Part shown: piece after piece, positions 7,818 to 15,480 of the stretch
How the letters are laid out: every line of letters starts with the position of its first letter
How positions within the stretch are numbered: position 1 is the stretch's first letter
Source: Sandaracinus amylolyticus
Lineage (GTDB): Bacteria > Myxococcota_A > Polyangia > Polyangiales > Sandaracinaceae
Direction: 5' to 3'
Assembly: GCF_021631985.1 (NCBI RefSeq)
Contig: NZ_CP070225.1
Coordinates: forward strand, 6,014,001-6,078,000
DNA length: 64,000 nt
Program-made: the position numbers and the translations under genes
Notes under the pieces: model-generated
The model's input: only the letters and a program-made list of their open reading frames with translations
Databases searched by the model: none
What the model was told of the DNA's origin: nothing

Positions 7818-8312
7818 CGCCCCGAGCTCGCATGCTTGCGTGCTCGCATAGGGGCTCCGGTGCGCGGTCGGGACCGAGCGCGCAACGAAGCTCGTCCTGC
7901 GAAGGTGCGGCCGTCGGTCCTCGACCCGCAAAAGCCGTGCACCGCGCACCCAATTAGCCTCCCGACGGCCGGCCGTTGCACTTGCGCGCGGTGGCGGCAC
8001 CTTCGGCTGCTTCCGATGCAGCGCTCGTCCCAGCCCCGCCGCCGCTACGCTCATCGCATCCGCGATGCGGTGGTCGTGGGGCGCGATCTCGCTCTCTCGT
8101 CCAGAAGCTCGCGATCCCCGCGTCGACTCGGCGTAGCTGGCGCCGTCGCGGGGCTGCGCCGGTCGTCGCGCTCCATCCGCGCGACCTCGAGGTGCGCGAG
8201 CTCGAGGCGACTCGATGCGCCGATGTTCGCGGCGCTGTTGCTGCGTCATGCCCGCCCGGACGCAACGGCTGCCGTGCGTGCGGCGCTCGAGCGAGCCACG
8301 AGCGCGAAGCTG
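7818..8312. other. Region without a supported gene
   Basis: Open frames exist on both strands, but none has a ribosome site, a recognisable domain or balanced composition. The stretch probably contains the promoter of the gene to its left and degraded material from the island. Confidence 0.4.
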
Positions 8313-8500
8313 TGATCCTCAGCTCGCCGCGAGCTCTGCCGTCAGCTCGAACGACGCCGCGTCGCAGGCGATTTCGACGACGGGCACGTCCTCCCAAGCG
8401 CTCGTGAACACGAACACGACACGCGCATGGTCAGAGCGGAGGGCCTCCGGATCGACCCCCCGGCCGCGTCGCCGTGGCGGATCTGCAGGAGCCCGCGCTC
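8313..8500. repeat. Direct repeat A (partial duplication)
   Basis: About 190 bp beginning TGATCCTCAGCTCG match 9195-9380 with scattered differences. Both copies contain the C-terminal part of the same minus-strand gene. The repeats bracket the plus-strand zinc-ribbon gene at 8548-9084. Confidence 0.75.
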
Positions 8501-8528
8501 CAGCCCTGCAACGAGCGTGGAGGCGCAC
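8319..8528 (-). pseudogene. Truncated, frameshifted paralogue of the 9201-9551 gene
   Basis: The end of this frame, from SDHARVVFVFTSAWED to the stop, matches the last 45 residues of the 116-residue protein at 9201-9551 almost residue for residue. The preceding part (GLLQIRHGDAA) is in another frame, so a 1-nt indel near a run of Cs near 8455 has broken it, and the first half of the gene is missing. It is a decayed duplicate. Confidence 0.6.
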
Positions 8529-8547
8529 GGCCTGCTAGCGACCCCGG

Positions 8548-9084
8548 ATGGCATTCGACGGAACGTCCTGGCTTCGTGCCGTGCGAGCCCGCATCACCGG
8601 CCAGGTCCACTGCGCAGGATGCGGGACGTGGATGGATCCCGGCGCGTACGGCAAGCACGTGGGCACCGACGAGCGGCTCCGCGACGGACATCACGAGGTG
8701 CGCTGCCGGTTCTGCCACACGTACGTCGACGCGCGCGCCATTGGCGCCCACGAGGCGGTGCACATGCGGCGTCGGCCTGACGGACAGCAGCAGGAGCACA
8801 TCACGCTGCCGCCCGACCGGCGCTACGCCGGGCCGCTCGACGACGTGCCGCAGGTCTACGTGCACGAGGCGTGCGGCGGCGCGACGGGGATGCCCGAGGA
8901 GATCATCCGCAGCTACCTCGGGCAGCCGTTTCTCTACAACGGAAACACCTTCTGCACGGGCTGCGGCACCTACGTGCCGTTCACGGACCTCGTCTGGGAG
9001 GAGACCGGTGAGACCCTCGACGCGTACACCCGAGCGCTCCAGGCCGAGTACATCCGCAAGCACGGCGGCCGGCCGTGTGGGTGA
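8548..9084 (+). CDS. Zinc-ribbon hypothetical protein
   Basis: A 178-residue protein with three Cys-x2-Cys-type knuckles: CAGC at about 22-25, CRFC with nearby His residues (HEAVH) at about 53-56, and CTGC at about 137-140. This suggests two zinc sites built from separated knuckles. There is no signal peptide or membrane segment. It is read from ATG 8548; the ribosome site is weak. It is the only plus-strand gene between the two copies of a duplicated minus-strand gene, as though it were inserted with, or caused, the duplication. The family is unknown. Confidence 0.65.
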   Translation: MAFDGTSWLRAVRARITGQVHCAGCGTWMDPGAYGKHVGTDERLRDGHHEVRCRFCHTYVDARAIGAHEAVHMRRRPDGQQQEHITLPPDRRYAGPLDDVPQVYVHEACGGATGMPEEIIRSYLGQPFLYNGNTFCTGCGTYVPFTDLVWEETGETLDAYTRALQAEYIRKHGGRPCG

Positions 9085-9194
9085 GCGCGCGCTCGTCGAG
9101 GATGAGAGCTACCGCCACTTCTCGAATCGCTCGCTCGCCCTCCTCGCGCAACGCGCAGGGCGAGTGTTCGCGAGCTATGGCACTTGGTGCTCGC

Positions 9195-9380
9195 TGATCC
9201 TCAGCTCGGCGCGGTCTCTGCCGTCAGCTCGAACGCCGCCGCGTCGCAGGTGATCTCGACGACGGGCGCGTCCTCCCAAGCGTTGGTGAACGCGAACACG
9301 ACACGCGCATGGTCAGAGCGGCGGGCGTCGCGATCGACCCCCGCGGCCGCGTCGCCCTCGCGGATTTGGAGGAGCCCCGC
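9195..9380. repeat. Direct repeat B (intact-gene copy)
   Basis: Partner of 8313-8500 in the same orientation. Here the minus-strand frame is open throughout, so this is the likely parent copy. Confidence 0.75.
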
Positions 9381-9551
9381 CACCTCCGCCGGCGATCGGT
9401 CGACGACGCCGATCACCCCACCGAAGCGGAGTACGACGTGCTCCTCGCGCCAAGTCGTCACCACCTCGGCGATGTCGTCGTGGCATCGTACGGACAGCAC
9501 ATTGGCGTCGGCGAGCTCGAGCGCGCGACCCTCGCGCGGCGTGGCGGGCAC
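9201..9551 (-). CDS. Hypothetical protein (parent of a duplicated fragment)
   Basis: A 116-residue protein from GTG 9551 preceded by GAGAG. It is predicted as alternating beta strands (REEHVVLRFGGVIGVVD, then HARVVFAFTNAWEDAPVVEI), with no membrane segment or catalytic signature. A second, broken copy of its C-terminal half lies at 8319-8528, so both position and sequence support it as a real gene. It overlaps no other gene and is followed on the plus strand by a DUF1456 gene. The function is unknown. Confidence 0.6.
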   Translation of the reverse strand: MPATPREGRALELADANVLSVRCHDDIAEVVTTWREEHVVLRFGGVIGVVDRSPAEVAGLLQIREGDAAAGVDRDARRSDHARVVFAFTNAWEDAPVVEITCDAAAFELTAETAPS

Positions 9552-9699
9552 CGATCTCTCGGCGATGGCACTCCACCGCGTTCGGTCCTTCGCCCGAGCG
9601 CGATGCGCAGCTGGCGCAGGCGCGCCAGGGGCTTTCCGGGGCGTGACCTATGAGCCCTCTCTTGCGCGCGGGGCGCTACGCTCCGCGCTCGAGATCACG

Positions 9700-10161
9700 A
9701 TGATCCACAACGACGTCCTACGCAGCGTTCGGCACATGCTGAACGTCAGCGAGCTCACCATCGCCACGATCATCGAGCTCGGCGGGCTCGAGGTCCCGCT
9801 CAGCGAGGTCGCCGGTTACCTCCTCAAGGAGGACGAGGTCGGCTATCGCGCGTGTCCCGACGCCGTCATGGCGCACTTCCTCGATGGGCTGATCATCTAT
9901 CGACGCGGCAGGAACGAGACGATCGCAGCCAAGCCGATCGAGACCCAGGTCACCAACAACACGGTGCTGAAGAAGCTGCGCGTCGCCTTCGAGCTCAAGG
10001 AGAGCGACATGCTCGCGATCATGCAGGACGCGCAGCTCCCGGTCTCGAAGCACGAGCTGAGCGCGCTTTTCCGCAGCCCCGGGCACGGGAACTACCGCCC
10101 GTGTGGTGATCAGTTCCTGCGGAGATTCCTCAGGTCGTTGACGAACCGCGTCCGCGGGTGA
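9700..10161 (+). CDS. yehS: DUF1456 (YehS-like) family protein
   Basis: A 153-residue protein with two tandem DUF1456 repeats: MIHNDVLRSVRHMLNVSE at the start and a second half beginning VTNNTVLKKLRVAFELKES. It includes the conserved CPDAVMAHFLDGLIIYRRG and FRSPGHGNYRPCGDQFLR. This closely follows Escherichia coli YehS in order and spacing. The fold is small and helical; the molecular role is unknown. The start is ATG 9700; a longer upstream frame is dominated by shadow sequence. Genes on both sides are minus-strand, so it is probably a single-gene unit within the island. Confidence 0.9.
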   Translation: MIHNDVLRSVRHMLNVSELTIATIIELGGLEVPLSEVAGYLLKEDEVGYRACPDAVMAHFLDGLIIYRRGRNETIAAKPIETQVTNNTVLKKLRVAFELKESDMLAIMQDAQLPVSKHELSALFRSPGHGNYRPCGDQFLRRFLRSLTNRVRG

Positions 10162-10229
10162 TCTACGCGATCACCATCGGTGACTCCGTCAGCGAGCTCG
10201 CGCTCGCCGTGCTCACGTAGCCGCGCACG

Positions 10230-10466
10230 TTAGGGCTCGCCGGAGCCAGAGCCACCATCGCCTGGCGCCGTCGACAGCGTGATAAGGGGAGCGTATGAGA
10301 TCGCTCGTTCCACGATCTCCTCTACGGACATCTAGATGAGATCGAGTACTGCCGGATGAGGAACGGCGCGCGCCAGCCAATCCTGGAGCGACTGCAGTTC
10401 TTCCTCGGTCCCACGGGCCTCCTGAAGCCGGCGTACGACATCAGCGATCTCAGCCTTGCTGGGCAT
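10230..10466 (-). pseudogene. E9imm-like bacteriocin immunity protein, interrupted by an in-frame amber codon
   Basis: A single frame of 78 sense codons from ATG 10466 reads MPSKAEIADVVRRLQEARG, then TEEELQSLQDWLARAVPHP, AVLDLI, a TAG (10334-10332), and MSVEEIVERAISYAPLITL to TAA at 10230. The order of helix, EEEL, HPxxxDLI and a final helix matches colicin E9/pyocin immunity proteins, where DLIYYP contacts the nuclease toxin. The stop falls where the first Tyr would be. It is therefore a broken gene or two short products. No cognate nuclease toxin is seen nearby. The region is too short to be caught by length-filtered gene finding. Confidence 0.6.
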
Positions 10467-10816
10467 TCAGCACACCGTCACTACGTCAAACCGGGAGAAC
10501 GGCACGTCAGTAGTGACACATGGGATCGCGCGCCGCTGCGATGGCGATGCGCCGCGAAGCACACGTTCAGGCAGGCCGCCGAAGCTCGTGAAGAAGGGCA
10601 AGTGGTGCAGGCACTGCGCGAGCGTTGCGCGACGAGGGCGCGTCGCGGCGTGAAGGAGGGCGTGATGGTGATCGGGAGAACAGCCACGCGACCAGGTTGA
10701 AGGCGCGCCTCCTCGGGCGCGCGTCCCCTCGGGCACGTCGGGCACCCGCTATTTGCTTCCGCGGCCCGCGGCGCTGGCGTTGCCGCGCTGGCGTGCCGCG
10801 ATCACGATCCGGGTGC
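10467..10816. other. Region without a supported gene
   Basis: Several overlapping open frames are present on both strands, but none has family features or a good start. It probably holds the promoter for the interrupted membrane-protein gene (plus) and for the immunity-like gene (minus). Confidence 0.4.
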
Positions 10817-10894
10817 ATGGATAGCGCTGATCGCATGCAGGTCGGGTTCGAGGCGCTCTCGCGCGAGCTACTCGCGTCGCGTCGCATCTTGCTC

Positions 10895-12074
10895 CTAGTG
10901 TCTCGACCGTGACGTAACGAGCCCGGCGTATCGGAAGACGCGCCGGGCGTCGGCGACGCGAAACGTCCAGTTGATGCCGCGACGCTTACGATCTGCGCGG
11001 CGATTCCACGCGCTGACTTCGTGCCGCAGAGTCGCGAGATCGCCGATACGGCGTCGGCCGAGGCACTCGCGGACGACGAGGCTCACCTCCATCTCGGCGG
11101 CGTTGAGCCAGCTCGCGTGCTTCGGCGTGAAGTGCACCGTGAAGCGCCGCCATAGCGCACGGCCCTGCTGAGGCCCGAGCGCATCGATCAGGCACTTCTC
11201 CGAGTGCGTGCTCAGGTTGTCGACGACCAGATGAATCGTGCGAGCGCGTTTGTAGCGGCGCGCGATCCGCTTCAGCGCTTTCGCGAACGATGGGCCGGCG
11301 CGATCGCGCGTGGCGTGCGTCAGCCGTCGCCCGGTCAGAGCTTCGATGATGCAGAAGATGTTCGCTGTTCCGCGCCGCACGTACTCGTAGTCGACGCGCG
11401 CGATCTTGCCCGGCGACATGGCCGTCCCGTCTCGCGCCGCATCGCGCAGCGGCACAGGGCGCTCGTCCAGGCACACGACGGGCTCTCGTTCGTCGTGCTT
11501 GCGTGCGTACAGCTCGAGCACGTCCTCCATCCGATCGATGAGCTCGTCATCGACGGCGGGGACGCACCACATTTTTTTCCCGCCACGGCTTGAGGCCGTG
11601 GCTCGCGAGCGTGACCCGGACCGTCTCGCGACCGATCTCGTCGACGACACCTCGCTTCACGACTTGTTCGGCGATGAGCCGCACGGTCCATCGCGCGTGC
11701 CCTTCGGGCGGTGGGCCGCAGACCATCGCGACGATCGCGGCCTCCTGCGCGCTGTCGAGCTTCCGCTCCGGGTGCGGACGCGGGTCATCAGACAACGCCG
11801 CGTCCAGACCTCGCTCCGCATAGCGCTTGGCGACACGCGAAACCTCTCGCGGGTAACCCCCGACTGCGATCGCCGTGGCTCGGACCGACATGCCCTCGTC
11901 GAGGAGAAGCAGCGTGCGGATCCGACGCCACTGGCGGGCCGTGAGTCGCTCCCGATGGCTACCGCGCCCCCTCGCGCGAAGGAGCTCGCGGTCTGCCTCG
12001 GACAGCTCCAGCCCTGTGAACCTCGCAGTCGGCTTCACAGACCGCTGTAGATCAGACTCCCGATCGCGGCGCAA
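10895..12074 (-). pseudogene. IS630 family transposase in two frames
   Basis: The N-terminal part (12074 or GTG 12038 down to 11547) has the helix-turn-helix region (RQWRRIRTLLLLDEGMSVRA). The C-terminal part, open to 10895, has the DDE core: VVCLDERP, IHLVVDNLSTH and FTPKHASWLNAAEMEVS. The frame changes at a run of seven As (11572-11578), where six would give the expected WREKMWCVP. A 1-nt insertion has inactivated it, or transcriptional slippage on the A-run restores it. Each half overlaps the other in frame, as in two-ORF IS630 elements. The stop codon uses the target-site TA at the element end. Confidence 0.85.
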
Positions 12075-12108
12075 GGCCGACGTGACCGCCGCGTCGCGGT
12101 CGGGACAC
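10898..12108. mobile_element. IS630-type insertion sequence
   Basis: Terminal inverted repeats of 17 bp are visible: GTGTCTCGACCGTGACG at 10898-10914 and, on the other strand, GTGTCCCGACCGCGACG ending at 12108 (two mismatches). They are bordered by TA on both sides (10896-10897 and 12109-12110), the duplicated target of IS630/Tc1-mariner elements. The element is 1211 bp with one transposase reading minus. Its insertion point lies within a membrane-protein gene. Confidence 0.9.
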
Positions 12109-12513
12109 TAGGCGGAGCCGTGGCGCTCCTGACCGCGACCTTCGCGTTCGTCGCCTACCTCTCCGGCGCTTGGGCGTGGCCAGGCGGGATCGAGCCCGCC
12201 ACGACCGCGGGTCGGAACGCGCTCGGCGGCGCCGCGGTCGCGGCCTTCTTCGTTCCTCTGGTCTCGATCGGGTCGCCGTTCGTGATCGTCGCGGCGATCT
12301 TCCGCATCGCGGTGCGCGCTCGCTTCGCGCGCGAGGCAGGCGATCGCTACGGCCTCGACGCCGACCAGACGTCGGCGGTGCTCGCGATGGCGCGCTGAGC
12401 TCGCGCTCAGATCGCGTCGCCTCGGCGCGAACACAGCGCAGCATCCCGTCGGGATCCGCTCAACGAGTCTGCGAGCAACGCCCGATCGTCGCTCGATGCA
12501 TGCGCGCTCGCGG

Positions 12514-12978
12514 CTACGTGTTGCGCGGCGGCCCCCACTCGACGCGCGTGTCGGCGTGAGGGTCGCGCGCATCGACATCGATGAGCCGCAACACGGCACG
12601 CGTGGTGGCGATCTCCAGGACGACTCTCCCAGACTCACGCCCGCAGCGGACGTGCACGAGCTGCGAGCCTGTAAGCCCGAGCTCGTGTCCCAGATCGCGC
12701 TCGGGGAGCCCTCGGCAAATCTCGCGCACGAAGGACAGCCCGTCGTCGTCCAGCGCGTGCCAGAACGCGATGAAGACGCTCAGGTAGCAGTCGCGCCAGC
12801 CGAGCTCGCCGACGCGCAGGATCAGCTTCTCGATCCGTCCGTCTGCCGTCGCACCGAGCGCGACGCAGGCTTCGATGACGTGGCCCTCGATGTCGCGCAC
12901 GACGAACGAGTCCGACTCGTACTCCTCGGGAGTGGTGGCGCGCTGGCTCATCTTCCCGTGCACCGCGTCAGCGGTCAT
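12514..12978 (-). CDS. Hypothetical protein
   Basis: A 154-residue soluble protein (MTADAVHGKMSQRATTPEEY). The ATG at 12978 shares ATGA with the stop of the upstream gene, so the pair is translationally coupled. It is acidic and beta-rich with a helical centre (WRDCYLSVFIAFWHALDDDG), and its C-terminal strands end in RVEWGPP. There is no signal or membrane segment, and no family is recognised. Together with the 337-residue protein it forms the two-gene cargo behind repeat copy 2 at the tRNA, which makes a two-component function (for example effector and partner) conceivable. Confidence 0.75.
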   Translation of the reverse strand: MTADAVHGKMSQRATTPEEYESDSFVVRDIEGHVIEACVALGATADGRIEKLILRVGELGWRDCYLSVFIAFWHALDDDGLSFVREICRGLPERDLGHELGLTGSQLVHVRCGRESGRVVLEIATTRAVLRLIDVDARDPHADTRVEWGPPRNT

Positions 12979-13988
12979 GGCTCATGCGCTCGGCGGCGCC
13001 GGGTGAGCCGCGAGGATTCGTTCGATCGGATATCGCGCGCAGTGGTGCGCCGGAAGCGAGCCGCCAACGCTCGGACGACGGGTACGGCGATCCCATTCGG
13101 CTGGAGCCCGAGCGCGTACGCGAGCGCTCCGACGAGCCGATCGTGCCGCGGGCTCCAGTGGTCCGCCTTCGCGCGCGGCCATGTCCGGTCCGCGATTCGC
13201 ACGACGGCTGCGTCGAACTTGTCGCCGCGATGGGTCGCGCCGATCCACACGAGCCCGCGTAGGACATCGGCACCGGCAGGTTCGAATCGAAGCACCGGAC
13301 GAACACCGAGCTCCGACAGCCATGCGCTCACGCGATGCTGCACTGTTTCGCGCCCGAGTTTGTCGATCAGCGCGTCGGCTTTCTTCTGCCACGTCGGCTT
13401 GGGCTCGGCGTGTGTGCCGACCATCCCGTGCGCGACGAGCCGTTCCCACGCTTTCCGCTCCTGGCGCGGCATTGCTCGAAGGTCACGCTTCACCACGCCG
13501 CTCGCGCACGCATCGAGATCAACCGGAACGTGGGCCTCGAACCAGAGCGCCCGATCGATCGCAATTCGTGCGTTCTTGTCGGACTGGTGCGAGGTCATCG
13601 CCGGCTGCATCGCACGGAGCCCGTCGTAGAGGGCCGGTTCGATCCCGGCGCGCGTGATCTTCCTGCGCGCGAGATCCCAGCCGGCGCGCCACTCATGCCC
13701 ACAGATGCCAGAGCCACCGCCGAGCATCGCCAGGTAGGTTGCGAGCGCTTCGGTGGGTGTCTCGTCAGGGACGAGCGATTGAATCATCGCGCGCTCGACG
13801 TGGGAGAGCCCCAGGTAGTCGCCGGTTCTGCCCTGCTGCATCGCGACGGCCTCGGTCGCGATCGCAAGCCGCTCGGCGGGCGAGAGCGCGAGCAACTCGA
13901 CGGGCTCAGGAGCCGTACTCGATGGCTTTCCTCGTATCGACTCGAGGTAACGATCAAGGAGGTCGTGCCAGAGGGGTGTGCGGTACAT
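12975..13988 (-). CDS. Hypothetical helical protein, possibly DUF4132-related
   Basis: A 337-residue protein from ATG 13988. It is mostly helical. A segment near residues 205-265 (KKADALIDKLGRETVQHRVS, then DVLRGLVWIGAT) resembles part of DUF4132/MolR-type proteins, which carry HEAT-like repeats; this match is from memory and weak. It is the first gene downstream of repeat copy 2 and its promoter-like sequence, and it overlaps the next gene by 4 bp. The leader between promoter and ATG is about 150 bp and contains the 20-bp palindrome. The function is unknown. Confidence 0.75.
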   Translation of the reverse strand: MYRTPLWHDLLDRYLESIRGKPSSTAPEPVELLALSPAERLAIATEAVAMQQGRTGDYLGLSHVERAMIQSLVPDETPTEALATYLAMLGGGSGICGHEWRAGWDLARRKITRAGIEPALYDGLRAMQPAMTSHQSDKNARIAIDRALWFEAHVPVDLDACASGVVKRDLRAMPRQERKAWERLVAHGMVGTHAEPKPTWQKKADALIDKLGRETVQHRVSAWLSELGVRPVLRFEPAGADVLRGLVWIGATHRGDKFDAAVVRIADRTWPRAKADHWSPRHDRLVGALAYALGLQPNGIAVPVVRALAARFRRTTARDIRSNESSRLTRRRRAHEP

Positions 13989-14113
13989 GTTGAATAGGAT
14001 ACTCGCGAGCCGGGGTCGTCGGGCTGCCGCCAGCAAGAGCGCGCTGGAGCGCGAACGCTGGCCGAGGCACGGCGCCCACGTCGGCTTCTCTGACATCCTC
14101 AACTCGTCGCGCA

Positions 14114-14157
14114 TTCTCCGTCGCGACGGAGAACATGACCCGCGGTCGGCTATTATA
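14114..14157 (-). promoter_or_regulatory. Promoter -10 and 20-bp palindrome, copy 2
   Basis: On the minus strand TATAAT (14157-14152) is followed 19 bp later by the perfect palindrome TTCTCCGTCGCGACGGAGAA (14133-14114). The -10 matches the consensus; no convincing -35 is visible. The position in the 5' leader of the 12975-13988 gene suggests an operator or an RNA hairpin. It is identical in the copy at 5820-5839. Confidence 0.55.
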
Positions 14158-14414
14158 TGACCGTGAGTCGACTATCGCGAGTACCAGCGATTCTCGCGCG
14201 AACAACTCAGGTTCTTCTCCGCGGACGCTTCACTTTGAGTTTTCTGGGGCGTGGTCGCCGCCGCGCGCTCGGCGATCTCTGGGGTTAACACCCTCTGGAC
14301 GGAGAATCGCGACGCAGAATCGCTGTTAACCGTCTGGCCTCTGTCTGCCCGTTCGGGGCCAGAACCGAGCCTCTCGGACACCCTCCGGCGCTCTCTGCCG
14401 AACCCCACAAAGGC

Positions 14415-14444
14415 GAAAGCCCCGCGATTTCTCGCGGGGCTTTC
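14415..14444. terminator. tRNA-Asn terminator hairpin
   Basis: A perfect 13-bp stem with a four-base loop lies about 35 bp downstream of the tRNA 3' end. The T-rich tail is on the plus-strand side, so it may work in both directions. Confidence 0.75.
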
Positions 14445-14478
14445 TGTTTACCGGCATGTTCGCCGCCGGCCAGCTTAG

Positions 14479-14551
14479 CTCCGGGACCTGGACTCGAACC
14501 AGGGACCAATCGGTTAACAGCCGATCGCTCTACCGACTGAGCTATCCCGGA
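14479..14551 (-). tRNA. tRNA-Asn (GTT)
   Basis: A 73-nt cloverleaf: the acceptor TCCGGGA pairs with TCCCGGA, followed by discriminator G. The D-arm is GCTC-AGTCGGTA-GAGC, and the anticodon stem ATCGG/CCGAT has loop CTGTTAA, giving anticodon GTT. The T-arm is CCTGG-TTCGAGT-CCAGG. CCA is not encoded. The 3' end abuts a direct repeat, so this is the probable insertion site of the accessory region to the left. Confidence 0.97.
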
Positions 14552-14604
14552 ATGGGTCGCGCACTCTACCCGGAAGCTCGCCCAGGTCAAGGACTATTTC
14601 AGGG

Positions 14605-15111
14605 TCAGCTCGACCCCCTCCCGAGGTCCCACTCGATGTCGGCCTCGAGGTAGAGGCTCGCGACGACCCCGATCATCGCCAGCGTCGCGAGCATCGCCGC
14701 GCGGCACGCGCCTCTCCGCGACACCTGCCCCGACTCGAGCGCGTGCTGCAGCACGAGCAGCGTGCCCGGGAAGAAGAGCAGCGCCGCGGTCGCGAGACCG
14801 GGCGAGTACTCGTCGAACAGGATCGTCGTCGCGAGGTGGAAGATGCCGTTCGCGAACAACGTGAGCTGGAGCGTCACCGCGAGGAACGCCCACATCTTCG
14901 CCGGCGACCGCGACGCGCGCGACGACACGACGAGCACCGCCGTGATCAGCGGGATGTGCGAGTAGACGAACCACGGCATCGAGGTCGCGCCGAAGTGGCG
15001 GGTGGCCCACTCGGGAAATCGTGGGAGCTCCTCCATCACGTGGAGGAGGAACGAGATCGCCGGGATCCAATACGTGCGGTCCGGAGCTGCCTGCGCGCGC
15101 GTCGCGTCCAT
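14605..15111 (-). CDS. HXXEE domain membrane protein
   Basis: A 168-residue integral membrane protein. The family motif is near the N-terminus: FLLHVMEELPRFPEWA at about 21-36, where His-x-x-Glu-Glu is HVMEE. Further conserved positions include FVYSHIPLITAVLVV and a helix with NGIFHLATTILFDEYSPG. About five hydrophobic helices are visible. HXXEE proteins are putative membrane enzymes with His/Glu metal ligands; the reaction is not established. It starts at ATG 15111 and lies just upstream of the tRNA-Asn gene, outside the repeat-bordered region, and so probably belongs to the core genome. Confidence 0.85.
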   Translation of the reverse strand: MDATRAQAAPDRTYWIPAISFLLHVMEELPRFPEWATRHFGATSMPWFVYSHIPLITAVLVVSSRASRSPAKMWAFLAVTLQLTLFANGIFHLATTILFDEYSPGLATAALLFFPGTLLVLQHALESGQVSRRGACRAAMLATLAMIGVVASLYLEADIEWDLGRGSS

Positions 15112-15171
15112 GCCGATGCCGCGAGCCGTTAGCGCAGCGGATCGTGCTCAGCAACGCGTAGCATTCGAGCC

Positions 15172-15477
15172 ATGAAACGGACTCATCGCTGCCCGAAGTG
15201 CGGATACGGCCGCATCCTCCACATCGCGACCGTCGCCGACCGCGCCGGGGACCTGACGAGCGGTGCGAGCACGCCGATGAAGCTCGCGCACATGACCGAG
15301 CAATTGCTCGGCGTGTTCGTGCGGAGCCATTCGGCGGGCGAGCTCGAAGCAGGAGTGTGCCGCCGCTGCGGATACACCGAGCTCTACGTGAAAGATCCCG
15401 GGAGCATTCCGATCGACGGAGTGCACGTGCGCGAGCTCGTCGCGCCGGGCGGCGAAGAGCCGCCGCCCGGACACTGA
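15172..15477 (+). CDS. Small zinc-ribbon protein
   Basis: A 101-residue protein with an N-terminal CPKC knuckle (residues 7-10) and a second knuckle CRRC at about 63-66, probably one zinc ribbon with a long insert. The rest is short strands ending in a Pro/Gly-rich tail. No enzymatic motif is visible. It could bind nucleic acid or act as a structural adaptor. It ends 3 bp before the end of nadV on the opposite strand, so the two are convergent. The start is ATG 15172. Confidence 0.75.
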   Translation: MKRTHRCPKCGYGRILHIATVADRAGDLTSGASTPMKLAHMTEQLLGVFVRSHSAGELEAGVCRRCGYTELYVKDPGSIPIDGVHVRELVAPGGEEPPPGH

Positions 15478-15480
15478 CGC

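Larger units (their letters stand above)
10817..12398 (+). pseudogene. Small membrane protein gene split by an IS630 element
   Basis: The 5' part (ATG 10817 to codon CTA at 10895-10897) encodes MDSADRMQVGFEALSRELLA then SRRILLL. The 3' part resumes at 12111 in the same frame (GGAVALLTATFAFVAYLSG) and runs to 12398. If the 1211-bp element and one TA are removed, the two parts join without changing frame. This gives a protein of about 123 residues with two long hydrophobic helices and a charged C-terminus. The downstream part alone could start at GTG 12120 (92 residues). The function is unknown; the intact product would be an inner-membrane protein. Confidence 0.75.
14114..14481 (-). repeat. 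Direct repeat copy 2, adjacent to tRNA-Asn
   Basis: Partner of 5820-6190. It begins inside the last bases of the tRNA gene (the shared AGCTC includes the discriminator and the final acceptor bases) and runs through the tRNA terminator to the palindrome. It has no supported gene. The copies differ by substitutions and small indels, so the duplication is not recent. Confidence 0.85.
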
